A stretch of DNA of 64,000 nt from Cymbomonas tetramitiformis (GCA_001247695.2 LGRX02013719.1:1-64000); one strand, 5' to 3'. Positions 45,082 through 56,700 are shown, counted from the stretch's first letter. Numbers and translations are program-made. Notes: generated by a model not told the origin, from the sequence alone.

Positions 45082-45935
45082 GGGATAAGTTTACATCGGG
45101 GGCTGACATTTCATTTTAATCCACATCGGGGGCCGACATCTCATTTTAATCCACATCGGGGCAGACACTTCATTTTAATCCACATCGGGTGCCGACATTT
45201 GACCACATCGCGCATCTCATTTTAATAATCCACATCGGGGACCGACATTTGATTTTAATCCACATCGGGGGCTGACAAGCCTAAACGTTTCACATCGGGT
45301 GTAGAAATCTCATTTTAATCCACATCGGGGGTTGACATTGCATAGCATGCGTAAACAGAAGACACACGCAACGATATAATGTAAACGAAACATAACTACG
45401 CAAATCCAACCGGTAGATATGCAACTCGTATTACGATGAGCAAATCTACCGGTTGGATTTGCGAAATAATGTTTTTTTGGCGCCGCAAACGATGAAAGAC
45501 TGTCTTGTTTGGCGAAATGAAACAGTTTTTCACTGCTGGACACTCCAAAAAAACATTATTTCGCGAATCCAACCGGTAGATATTTTCATCGCGATATGAT
45601 TTACATATCTACCGGTTGGATTTGGATAGTTGTGTTTCGTTTACATTATATCCTTACGTTGAATGCAATGCATACCCCCGCGATGTGGATTAAAATGAGA
45701 TGTCTACAACCGATGTGGATTAAAATCAGATGTCGGCCCCCGATGTAGATTAAAATGAGATGCACCGATGTAGATTAAAAGTGACATGTCTACCCCCGAT
45801 GTGGATTAAATAATGAATGAATTAAAATGTCTGCACCCGATGTGGATTAAAACAAGCGCCCCGATGTGGATTAAATGAGATGTCGGCTCGATGTGGATTT
45901 AAATGAAATGTCGGCCCCCGATGTAGACTTATCCC
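45082..45935. mobile_element. fold-back transposable element with repeated arms
   Basis: An 854-bp near-complete inverted repeat. It begins GGGATAAGT and ends ACTTATCCC, with TAA on both sides (45079-45081 and 45936-45938). The outer parts of both arms consist of tandem copies of a roughly 28-30-bp unit (CACATCGGGGGCCGACATCT then CATTTTAATC): about seven on the left and the same number inverted on the right. The inner arms are unique sequence: AATGTAAACGAAACATAACT and CCAACCGGTAGATAT at left, their complements at right, plus a second nested pair around CTACCGGTTGGATTTGCG. No ORF of note. The TAA duplication would suit a PIF/Harbinger-type transposase acting in trans. Confidence 0.8.
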
Positions 45936-45939
45936 TAAA

Positions 45940-46065
45940 TAATATACATATTATACATATGTGTATATGTGTGTATATATGTGTATTGATAATCAACCAT
46001 GCGCCGGAGCCAAGGATATGTGTATATATATATATATATATTATTACTATATATTATTACTATAT
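45940..46065. repeat. TA/GT-rich simple repeat
   Basis: TATGTGTATATGTG, then a (TA)n run and three copies of TATATATTATTAC. Confidence 0.75.
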
Positions 46066-46429
46066 ATTATTACGTGACACCATTCATCACGCGCGCGCCC
46101 TTTCTTCAACCCCCCCGCGCGCCCGACATCATCACGTCCCGCCCCATATAAATTCAGCGACGCGAAGCAAAACTCCCAACGAAGCGAATCGGACGGGCAG
46201 CGCGATGCCATAAATCATCAATCCGACGTGGCGCGCAGCGATGCCCGTAATTATGACTGTCGTTCCTCGCCATTTTTGTTGGAGCAAAATCTGCCATGCC
46301 ATGGCGATGGAAGTGTCGTCGCGGTACAGTGACGCGAATGCAAAACTCCAAACGAAGCGAATCGGACGATCGCCGCGACTTGATTAATTATCGTTCCGAC
46401 GTGGCGCGCTCAGATGGTCGCATTCTCTG
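46066..46429. repeat. satellite block A
   Basis: It contains AACGAAGCGAATCGGACG, CATCAATCCGACGTGGCGCG, GATGCCCGTAATTATGAC and TCGCCATTTTTGTTGGAGCA in fixed order; the monomer is about 170-180 bp. The same sequence recurs at 47160-47530, 48660-49059 and 58217-58415. Confidence 0.85.
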
Positions 46430-47155
46430 ATGCAGTGCAGTGCAGTGAAATGCGATGCGATGCAATGCAATGCAATCAATGCAGTGCAGTGCAATGCGAT
46501 GCAATGCGATGCAATGCGATGCAATGCAATGCAATGCAATGCGATGCGATGCGATGCGATGCAATGCGACGCGATGCGAAGCAATGCGATGCAATGCAAT
46601 GCAATGCAATGCGATGCGATGCGATGCGATGCGATGCGATGCGATGCGATGCGATGCGATGCGATGCAATGCGATGCGATGCGATGCGATGCAATGCGAT
46701 GCATGCAATGCAATGCAATGCGATGCGATGCGATGCAATGCAATGCGATGCGAATGCGATGTGCGGTGCAATGCGATGCAATGCGATGCGATGCGATTAA
46801 TGCGATGCAATGATGCGATGCAATGCGAATGCGATGCGATGCGCGATGCGATGCGATGCAATGCGATGCGATGCGATGCAATGCGATGCGATGCAATGCG
46901 ATCCGATCCGATCCGATGCGATGCGATGCGATGCGATGCGAGGCGATGCGATGCAATGCAATGCGGTTCAATGCGCAATGCGATGCAATGCGATGCGATG
47001 CGATGCCATGCAATGCGATGCGATACGATGCGATGCGATGCAATGCGATGCGATGCGATGCCATGCAATGCGATGCGATACGATGCGATGCGATGCAATG
47101 CGATGCGATGCGATGCCATGCAATGCGATGCGATGCAATGCGATGCAATGCAATA
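46430..47155. repeat. pentanucleotide (GCGAT/GCAAT)n array
   Basis: About 725 bp of GCGAT and GCAAT units with rare variants. It is open in several frames on both strands (MRCDA or IASHR repeats), an artefact of the 5-bp period. It separates two copies of the satellite. Confidence 0.9.
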
Positions 47156-47535
47156 CTATTACTATATATTATTACGTGACACCATTCATCACGCGCGCGC
47201 CCTTTCTTCAACCCCCCGCGCGCCCGACATCATCGCACCGCCCCACCCCATGTAAATTCAGTGACGCGAAGCAAAACTCCCAACGAAGCGAATCGGACGG
47301 GCAGCGCGATGCCTTCAATCATCAATCCGACGTGGCGCGCCGCGATGCCCGTAATTATGATTGTCGCTCCTCGCCATTTTTGTTGGAGCAAAATCTGCCA
47401 TGCCATGGCAATGGAAGTGTCGTCGCGGTACAGTGATGCGAATGCAAAACTCCAAACGAAGCGAATCGGACGATCGCCGCGACTTGATTAATTATCGATC
47501 CGACGTGGCGCGCTCAGATGGTCGCATTCTCAGCA
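47156..47535. repeat. satellite block B
   Basis: Near-copy of 46066-46429, including the ATTATTACGTGACACCATTC start. It contains the uninterrupted site GCCGCGATGCCCGTAATTAT (about 47338), the target later hit by the 9.16-kb element. Confidence 0.85.
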
Positions 47536-47624
47536 TGTACACGCTGCGCATCTGGCATTCAAAGCATTGAGGGCCATCAACTCGGTGGGCACCTCTCAAA
47601 GCTTCGAGGTCCATTAGGCCGACC

Positions 47625-48528
47625 CTTTTCATAGTGTAGATCACCGTGACACGAACGCGGTACAGCAGGCACGGACGGGCGGGTTTTTGGGTCAAATCTT
47701 GTTTTGAGTGGGGATTATAGTCAAATATGGTAAAATCTTATCCAAATGGTGAATTCTGATGTGTCAAGTATGGACGCGACATCATAATAATACAGTACTG
47801 TCGTTTTTTGACAGAGTATAGGCATTTTAAAAGTTAGCAAAGTCGCTCTTTCCCCTCACTTGGGGAAGGCCATTTGGCAGGAAAGTGAATGCGCTCACTC
47901 ATCAACATTAAAGCCGCAAAGGGGTTGATAACATTAGGAGTTGCGTTGGAGGCGACGTCGTTAGCAGACGTTTGATAGCGAAAGCAGGTGTGAAGATTGC
48001 CAGTTGTATCGGCAAAACCGGCCACTGTGAAAAACATTTCAGCCGAAGATTTCGCTTTGGAATGCCCTTCAACAAAAGGCGTTGTAGAAACATCTACGGT
48101 CACGTTTGTCGACTGCGCAAGAGGTTTTAAATCGTCTGATAGAGTGCCCAGGATATTTGCAGCGACTGCACTATACGTAAGCGTTGCATCTGTGACTTGA
48201 AACCACTTGGGTCCATGAACAACTTTCAATCCGAGACAGATGGTAACACAAATGTGGAATATGATCATGATTATAATATCTATATTGCGGGACAACATGT
48301 TGCGTGTAGCGAGGTTTTACATTATCCGTGGCTGCCGTGCTGTTCAGCTGTGCAAACTGTAGAGAAAACCTAGTTCGTGAGCCATTTTACAAGTCCGCTG
48401 GCGTGTGTCCATGTCCAAATCGACTAAACTTAACACTGTTAACCGTGTACGGTGCAGATTTGACCGTGACCCGCCCCATCCTGGTACATCAGGGACGGGC
48501 GGGTCACGGTGATCTACACTATGAAAAG
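47625..48528. repeat. 26-bp perfect inverted repeat pair around an ORF
   Basis: 47625-47650 (CTTTTCATAGTGTAGATCAC...) and its exact complement at 48503-48528 enclose about 850 bp. Just outside, GGTGGGCACCTCTCAAAGC-like sequence occurs at both sides in the same orientation. A 14-bp hairpin (ACCGTGACCCGCCC) adjoins the right copy. These could be the ends of a small element; no clear target duplication. Confidence 0.5.
47834..48298 (-). CDS. hypothetical secreted protein
   Basis: A 154-residue frame opening MLSRNIDIIIMIIFHICVTI, a convincing signal peptide or membrane anchor, then LGLKVVHGPKWFQVTDATLT. The rest is Thr/Ala/Ser-rich with one potential N-glycosylation site (NVTV) and two cysteines. 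No family recognised. It lies between satellite blocks and inside a 26-bp inverted repeat pair. Confidence 0.4.
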   Translation of the reverse strand: MLSRNIDIIIMIIFHICVTICLGLKVVHGPKWFQVTDATLTYSAVAANILGTLSDDLKPLAQSTNVTVDVSTTPFVEGHSKAKSSAEMFFTVAGFADTTGNLHTCFRYQTSANDVASNATPNVINPFAALMLMSERIHFPAKWPSPSEGKERLC

Positions 48529-48659
48529 GGGCGGTCTTAGCTCGTTGGGCACCTCTCAAAGCATCGCTCTCGCGGAAACAAAACGAAAATCCAACGGTCT
48601 CTGCAGTGCGATTAACATTATGGCGATCTCGCATGAGAGACGACCTGTCCATCGGACGC

Positions 48660-49059
48660 GGGCGCACAACGCCAGCAATCATCAATCCGACGTGGCGCGC
48701 TGCGATGCCCGTAATTATAACTGTCGCTCCTCGCCATTTTTGTTGGAGCAAAATCTGCTATGCCATAGCGATGGAAGTGTCCTCGCGGTGTCACAGACGC
48801 GAAGTAAAATTCCCAACGAAGCGAATCGGACGGGCGGCGCGATGCCATAAACCATCAATCCGACGTGGCGCGCCGCGATGCGGCCCGTAATTATGGCTGT
48901 CGCTCCTCGCCATTTTTGTTGGAGCAAAATCTGCTATGCCATGGCGATGGAAGTGTCCTCGCGGTGTCACAGTGATGCGAATGCAAAACTCCCAACGAAG
49001 CGAATCGGACGGGCGGCGCTATGCCATAAACCATCAATCCGACGTGGCGCGCCGCGATG
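48660..49059. repeat. satellite block C (three partial monomers)
   Basis: Three consecutive partial copies of the same monomer, with CATCAATCCGACGTGGCGCG at about 48680, 48857 and 49033. The last is cut at GCGATG by the 9.16-kb element and resumes at 58217. Confidence 0.85.
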
Positions 49060-49332
49060 AACACACTATTCGATGAAAATGACATTATCATATGTCATTT
49101 TTGGATTTATATATATTTCAAAAAAATCAGGGTTTAGTGATATTTATGCGCGAAATAGGGATACATAAAGGCAACACGGTAGAAAAGTGCAGTATGCGTA
49201 CAATGAAAACACCGAAATATGCATACATGTATCATTCTTTATTCAAATGTTTACGAGTAGAGTACTTTTCACCCTATACCGTCGAGGCATGACTGATACT
49301 ATCAGTCAGGGCGGTCGACAAATCCTACTATT

Positions 49333-52300
49333 TTATTCATCATTATCATCTGCGTCATCTTCATCTAATTCTTCTTCCTCAGATTCGGCAGTGGCCGCTT
49401 CCTTGCCCTTCGCCGTCGGTTCGCTCTTCTGTTTTGGCTTCGTCTCGGCGTCCTGATCGGGCTCGTTGTCGAAATTGATCAGCCGTTGCTGCGCAGAGCT
49501 GACCATGAACTGGTCGTGGTCGAAGCCGATCGCGTTCATACCACACCTCATGGCGGCCATGGACGTCGAGCCGACGCCGCAGCAAGCGTCGAGAATCCAG
49601 TTGAGTGGATGGCCGTTCTCATCCATCTTGCCCGGATTGTCACCGAGCATGTGGCACTGGATCAGCTCCATCAACAGAGCTTGGGGTTTCTGATGGTTAT
49701 TCACGGCTTTGTTGTCGCGTTTGAACATCTGGTGCACAACCGGGAAGCCGCGCAAAAGTGACGCGCGGCTCACACGTTCACCTTCTCCAGTATCAAAGTT
49801 GAACATCCACTCCGGCTTTTTAGAAGACTCCCCCTGGGCATCGCTCTTTACATGGTACCCCAGGACGCCACATTCAACGTCATTTTAGCGCACGGTCCTG
49901 TTGGGGTTCATGTTCACGTTCTGCTTGTGCCAGAAGAACCGCTCCGCGCGGCCGGAGCAGTAATTGTCAATCACCTCCAGGAAATCGTTTTGTTGGACGA
50001 AACCGCAAAAGATAGCGACTCTCCATGCCGGGGCGGTGGTCTTGGCGTTGAAAGACTCCAGGAACGGTTGCACCTCCTCCTTGGTCATCGCGTCGGGAGT
50101 CTTCTCCTTGTCAAGGGCGTAATTGCAGTCGATGATCGTCCCCGTGAAGGGCAGCCTCGGGACGTCCTTCATATCGCTCATGCTGCCCTTGACGATCTTC
50201 CAACGAGGGAACATCGGCACGTTCGTCTCATGTGTGGGCTCGTCGTCCTCAAGGCCTGCCTCTCCTGGAACCTTAAGCTCCGGCCCCTCGGTCCGCGCCT
50301 CCCGATAGAGTTTGATGTCGACTTTCACCTCGACCTGTTGCAAGCCTAGGATGTGCCCCGCGCGTGGCGCCTGCGCTTCTTTGAGATTCGCCCGCGCGTT
50401 CTCGACGTAATTCAAGCTCGCGTGCGGAACTTCCCCAGATCCCCCCCGGCGCGCTCCCCCCTGAGTTGAAGGTAAGCAGCCGATCAACGACTCGATTTTC
50501 TCTTGGGAGCTCCAGTAGGGGGTGAACTCGGCCTTGAATGCGTCCCAGGTTTGCAATCCCGCCGCGGACACCAAGTGCTTCTGCACCATGCGTTCCTTCT
50601 TGAACTGGCTTATCATCAGGCCCCCCTCTTTTACTGACAACTCCTTGTTGATAATCTGGCGCAGATACGTGTCCACCTTGTCGAACTCCGCCTCCCCCGC
50701 CAAGCCGCCCAAGTTAATCCAGAACGTCATACCCATGGATTTGGCATTGTGGAGAAACTGAGCTTCTTCCACCAAAATGCCTGCCCCTTTAGACGAGCCC
50801 GCTCCGTGGTCCCCGCCTCCTCGTTGCACCTCGTCTTCCATCTGCAAGTAAAAAAAACATTTTTAGCATGTCTTAAAATATAGAAAAGGATGCTTTGGGG
50901 GGTAAACACTGTTTGAAGCAAAAGTAAAAAGTAATTTACCTGTCGGTTGGAGGTGCCCTTTTTGCCAGCTTTCTTGGCGGGTCCCTTAGCGGGCGAAGAT
51001 GAGGCCTTGCGCTTTTTGGTCTTCGAAGCCAAAGGGTTTTTCATGCCCTTCAGGTCAAACCTTCTGTAAGCCTCCATGATGCTAACGCAGAGGTCCCACG
51101 TCTGCGGCCGGAAATTGGCAATTGTCCAGTGCATGAAGTAGTGGTTGATTTGCGTGCCGCCGAACACAGAATGCTTGGACATCGCTACTTCCTTCACATG
51201 CGTCTCCATCGACTGGTTCAAGTGAGACATTACGTGGTACCAACTTGTGACCCGATCGAGGTGAGCGTTGATGTCATCGTCCAGCGTCTTCACCGTCACC
51301 TCTACCTCAGGGAGGGTCTCAGGGTCTCCCTCGCGCTCAGACGTCTCCACATCCTCGATGTACTGGAATCCCTTGGGATATTTCTCGGGATCCGGGACTG
51401 AAAATCCATGCTGTGATTCGAACTCCGCCATTTTTTGCACCAGCCCTCCGACCTCGTAATACCCAGGTTGATAAGGGGTACCCCCTTCGGTGTCCTCGGG
51501 GACACCGGCGACGAACTCGGAGATCAACGCTTCTCGGTAAACCTTGTACACGACCCCATGCTTTTCGAAAAGGGTCGAACGAAGCCCTTGCATGAACTGA
51601 GTGTTGTCTTTGCCTTTCGTCTTCTGGTCGATTTGGTTCTGCATCTCGCCTAAGAACCGAATCATGTCAGGCGTGAGACCGATGTAGATCTTGCTCTCGA
51701 AGTACGCGAAGGCTATCTCCAACGGGATTTCCTCGTGACACTCGTCGGTGGCTTGATAACAGTGCTGGTGCCCAAAAACCTTGCCTCTGTATTCTCCCCT
51801 GAGAGCTTTTTTCAGGGAGAATTCGGCACGGGTTTTGACATCGTCGATCGCAACAAGACCCGCATTGAAAGGGGCCCACGGGTTCTCCTTCCTGCTGGAC
51901 TTGATCTCGTTCACCCAGCCCCTCTCTTGATCCCGGCAGGCCTCGTACCCCGTCGCGTGGTACAGGCATTCAATGGGGAGACGAAACACACTCCCTTTCT
52001 CCGCCGCCTCGTCGAAATCCATCGGGTTCGGCCACCGGTGCTCCATCTCGATTTGCCTGCACAGCTTTGCTTTCTCCTCATAATCCATCTTTGCTGCATG
52101 CTCCACTGTTAGCTTAGCGTGCCACCCATGTGCAGCCACCTCGGCTGCCTTCCTTGCCTCAGATGGGGTGGCCACTTGAGACATATCCACATTAGCGCCC
52201 GCTCCAGTAAACGCTCTGGAGCCACCAGGTCCTTGAAGGGCGCGTTCGGCAGCACGCTGCACATCCGTTCTCCTGGCAGCCTGGGACAAGACGAAACTGT

Positions 52301-53455
52301 TCATTAGCTAATGAACGCCTTCCGCTCCGGTCAGGGCTCAGGGCGCGCGGTTTGAGGCGGAAGGCGTTCATTAGCTAATGAACGCCTTCCGTCCCGGTCA
52401 GGGCTCAGGGCGCGCGGTTCGAGGCGGAAACTGTTCATTAGCTAATGAACGCCTTCCGCCCCGGTCAGGGCTCAGGGCGCGCGGTTCGTAACGAGGCGGA
52501 AACTGTTCATTAGCTAATGAACGCCTTCCGCCCCGGTCAGGGCTCAGGGCGCGCGGTTAAAGGCGGAAGGTGTTCATTAGCTAATGAACGCCTTCCGCCC
52601 CGGTCAGGGCTCAGGGCGCGCGGTTCGAGGCGGAAGGTGTTCATTAGCTAATGAACGCCTTTCGCCCCGGTCAGGGCTCAGGGCGCGCGGTTCGGGCCCG
52701 AAAGCGTTCATTAGCTAATGAACGCTTTCCGCCCCGGTCCAGGCGCAGGGCGCGCGTTTCGAGGCCGAAAGCGTTCATTAGCTAATGAACGCTTTCCGCC
52801 CCGGTCCAGGCGCAGAGCGCGCGTTTCGAGGCCGAAAGCGTTCATTAGCTAATGAACGCCTTCCGCCCCGGTCCAGGCGCAGGGCATGAAAGGGACGTAC
52901 CGAAGCCTCTACAACAGGTATTTCGCCAGCAAGTCCGATGTCATCGATCACTGGCGCTGGCCTCCTGCTTTGCCAGAAAGGAGCTGTAATCGACGCTTTC
53001 CACGCCTGGTTTACATAGCTCGCTAGATAGAATTCTTTGCTTTTATTTTCTTCTGCTGCCCTAGTTTTCAAACTTTGAAAAGCCAAAAGCCGATTTGTGT
53101 GCTTTGGAAGGCTTAAGGTTTCCTCAAAGTTTGCGCTGTCTAATTCGATCACAGTAAGCTTCCTGTTTCTGTAAGCGACGAAATACAGAATTGGAGTCTC
53201 GTTCTCAATGATACTGTACGCTACGCGTTTCTCAGGAAGGAGGCTACCCCCGAGTACAGTCGAAGAGGTAAACTGAGGAAAACTAAAAATCATTTCTTCA
53301 TTCTGCTCGGCAGGGTCATCAGAGTGAATCACTATCTGCAAACTGTCTGGAGGATCGTCGACTTCAAGAGTTCTAACAATGCTCCACTTGTTACCAAGAT
53401 AGAGCTGGAAAATATGTTGAGCCCTCAGTGCTTGAAATGTTTCGGCTGTCGCCAT
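49333..53455 (-). CDS. DNA amino-methyltransferase-like protein, three exons, internal TAA
   Basis: Exons 53455-52901, 52280-50940 and 50841-49333 join in frame (donor GTACGT, acceptor GTCTTGTCCCAG; donor GTAAAT, acceptor TTTACTTGCAG) to about 1,134 codons. The start ATG opens MATAETFQALRAQHIF. Exon 2 has no recognised domain and ends in a basic Lys/Ser/Ala tract (KTKKRKASSSPAKGPAKKAG). Exon 3 follows the layout of a beta-class N6-adenine/N4-cytosine methyltransferase: TGTIIDCNYALD at the catalytic motif IV position (family DPPY), AERFFWHKQNVNMNPN, then HQKPQALLMELIQCH and the cofactor-binding motif LNWILDACCGVGSTSMAAMR with IGFDHDQ. Motif IV keeps D and Y but not PP, so catalysis is doubtful. 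A TAA at 49885-49887 falls between NPNRTVR and NDVECGVLGYHVK, both conserved-looking, so this copy would end before motif I unless recoded. The end is acidic. Confidence 0.7.
52281..52900. repeat. palindromic minisatellite array 1 (intron 1 of methyltransferase gene)
   Basis: Nine units of about 67 bp. Each contains the perfect palindrome GTTCATTAGCTAATGAAC, often extended by matching GGAAGGC/GCCTTCC-type flanks, and a GC-rich spacer (CCCCGGTCAGGGCTCAGGGC). The array fills nearly the whole intron, from shortly after the donor (52900) to the acceptor (52281). Confidence 0.9.
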
Positions 53456-53779
53456 TGCGAAATGAGAGAAATTGGCTGTCAACTGTGAAAGGGGTGTGTG
53501 TGAAAGAACTTTGAAAAAGTGATGTAATTTTAGCAGAATATTAAAAGTCATTTCTGGCGGCTAAAAATGACATGTCAAATATCGATGTCAATTTTAATCA
53601 AAAATGACATTCGCTGTCGCTTTCTGATTCGGTCTGTTCAGATCAAGGATATGATTTTAAGATATCCTGGTGTCATTTGCGCTGAAATCGAGGATCGATC
53701 GAGTCAGTAAGATAGGAATTCTTGGTTGACTCGCAAGTCTATATCATTTTTAGAACGTAAAAAACGGCTTCATAAGCTA
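53456..53779. promoter_or_regulatory. shared divergent promoter region
   Basis: About 325 bp between the two start codons. It contains several AAAATGACAT-like repeats (53525-53610) and TAAAATGACAT/ATGTCA inverted pairs. No TATA box is obvious. The regulatory role is inferred from position. Confidence 0.45.
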
Positions 53780-56700
53780 ATGACGGCTAATTTTGACGAA
53801 AATATGTTTTCTATTCCTTTCGATGAAGGTTGCGAGATTATCTGCAAACCGTGCCCGGGAATAGTTATTGAAGATTCTATGGAATTAGGGGCTGACTTTT
53901 TCAATCATGAGCCAATTCCAAGCACAGCCCCGAGCGCAAATACGCAATTGGTCCTTTGGAACGCGCCTTTGACGTGTAGATCGGAAGTTAGCTCTAATTC
54001 TTCACGCGTTTCTGGGTCACGCGCTTTGCGCGAAATTGACTTACAAGAGATAAAAAGCAGACTTGATACAGAATTTTCAGAGACAAGTTTGGACTTGAGG
54101 AATGAAGACCCTCTTGTTTGTTTAAATGGTGAAGTAAACAAGCAGATTGTCGTGCGCAAACCGTACGAATCCGACATACGCAAGAAACAATATACGGGCG
54201 TAATTAGTATTAAGCAGCGACGTTTGCAGGCTGACAGTATATCATTGGCAGAAACCATTAAGTGCAATTGCAAGTCGCACTGCTGTCTATCTTTCTCATC
54301 CGCAGATATTCAGTCTTTTCGCGAAAATATTTTCAGCATGTCGCAAAAAGATAGGAAGGAATACTTCGTGAAGGACTTGCTAAAAAACAGCTTTCGATCT
54401 GAGGACAAGTTCGACTTCAAATACTTTTTGGGCAAGAAGCAGGTATGTTTATTTTTGAACTCGTTCATTAGCTAATGAACGGCCTCTGGCCAAAGCGCGA
54501 CTCACACATAGACACTTTGGCTGCGGGAACCGTTCATTAGCTAATGAACGGCCTCTGGCCAAAGCGCGACTCACACATAGACACTTTGGCTGCGGGAACC
54601 GTTCATTAGCTAATGAACGGCCTCTGGCCAAAGCGCGACTCACACATAGACACTTTGGCTGCGGGAACCGTTCATTAGCTAATGAACGGCCTCTGGCCAA
54701 AGCGCGACTCACACATAGACACTTTGGCTGCGGGAACCGTTCATTAGCTAATGAACGGCCTCTGCCAAAGCTTGACTCACACATAGACACTTTGGCTGCG
54801 GGAACCGTTCATGAGCTAACGAACGGCTTCTGGCTAAGGCGCGACTCACACATAGACACTTTGGCTGCGGGAACCGTTCATTAGCTAATGAACGGCCTCT
54901 GGCCAAAGCGCGACTCACACATAGACACTTTGGCTGCGGGAACCGTTCATTAGCTAATGAACGGCCTCTGGCCAAAGCGCGACTCACACATAGACACTTT
55001 GGCTGCGGGAACCGTTCATTAGCTAATGAACGGCCTCTGGCCAAAGCGAAATTTTTCTTGGACCTTGTGATAGATTGTGTAATGTCATCACAGGAATGTG
55101 GAATATTGTATCATAAATTTCTAAATTTCATAAAGTACATTCGCGACGCGTTGGTCGAGTTGGTACGGCGCTAGGCTATGAACCTCGCACTCGTGGGTTC
55201 GATTCCCACTAAGGGTGTAGGTTGCGCAGATTTAAGGCGTGGTTTGGAGAGTCGGCTGACGAGCACGCGACGGCCGTCCCGCCTGCAGACGTGCAGTGCT
55301 GGGGGTGTCTCCCAAGCGTCTTAAATTGGCCCGACCTATAAAAACCCTTATGCTTTTCTGGATAATGTGTTAATAATTTTTGAGTGACGGTGTCTTTTGT
55401 TTTGTAACAGGTGTGCTTTAAGTTCTACTATATGGCTTACGGCATCAGCTACGGGTATCTTCACGACTGTCGGACACGCGTGCTCGAGGGCCGACACACG
55501 TTTGTTCATGGATTGACGTACGAGGAGGACAACCGCAAGATTTCTCTGAAACGCGAGTCGGTCGTCGCCTGGCTCAAGAAATACGCCGACGAATACGGAC
55601 AACACCAACCTGACAAAGAACCGATTCATCTTTCGGATGGATTGACCATCGAAGAGCTGTGGGACGAGTACAACGAGGGCTTGCAAGAGAATGAGGAGAG
55701 GAAAAAATGCTCTCTCAGTTACTTCTACAAAATATTTGACGAAGATTGCAGGAAGTGGCTCAAGATTCCATCGACGAACCGATTTTCTCAGTGCGATGTT
55801 TGCGCGTCCTTCAAGTTATTGAAGGAAGGCTTAACCAAATCTCAAAAAGGTGAATATTCATGAATAGCTTTGTGATGTGTTTATATGCTTATGTAATTTG
55901 TTCACTGACCCAAATTTGTGTATCTTGCACAGCGCAATACAACGGGCCTCTCAACAAACATCATGCAATCGCACGAGCGGAGCGCCAGAAGTTCTACAAA
56001 CATGGTCGTAAAGCGAATATGACCAAGAGCATTACCATGAACAAAACTTGGCATAAGTATGCCTCGGTGATCATCGATGGCATGACGCAGTGGACCACCC
56101 GACTGCCACACTTTCGACGTATCCCTAAACATCTGGACTCTAAGGACTTCCTTGACGTGCACAACATGGGGAGCATGATCGAGAACGTGGGCCGCTTCAT
56201 GGATTTCAACTACGCCAACTTCAAGGACGATGCGAACTTCCTTGTCAACGTTTTGCACCGGGATATCCTCCGCATTCAAGAGCATCGACGCAACGGGGAC
56301 GGGGAAAATTCATACCCGATGCCGGAAGTATTGTATGTACAGCTTGACAATGTGAGCACCAACAAGAGCAAGTTGATGTTGGCATACGCAGCTTGGCTGG
56401 TGCACACGGACGTCTTTCGCAAGGTGAAACTCAACTTTCTGTTGGTGGGACATACGCACGAGAACATTGACCAGATGTTTTCACGCTTCTCCGTGCGTCT
56501 ACGACGCAAGCAAGCTTGGACGCTCGACGAGATGATAGAGGTCGCACAAGAATGCTTTACGGATGGTGTAATATGCGAGCACACCGAGAAGATCTTCGAC
56601 TTCAGCTCTTGGTTTGATGGTCACGTCTTCGATTGCCACAATATTTTGGCACAGCAGGCTTTCAAGTTCAAGAAGAACGAGCACGGCGAAGTGGGCATGC

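Noticed and set aside
46430..47155. Long open frames of MRCDA or IASHR repeats on both strands
   Set aside because: Artefact of a 5-bp repeat without stops.
52281..55045. CRISPR arrays
   Set aside because: Spacers within each array are nearly identical, the setting is intronic in a eukaryote, and the constant palindrome is only 18-22 bp; these are minisatellites.
55150..55225. Functional tRNA gene
   Set aside because: Acceptor stem arms do not pair and the anticodon loop is atypical; SINE head is a better reading.
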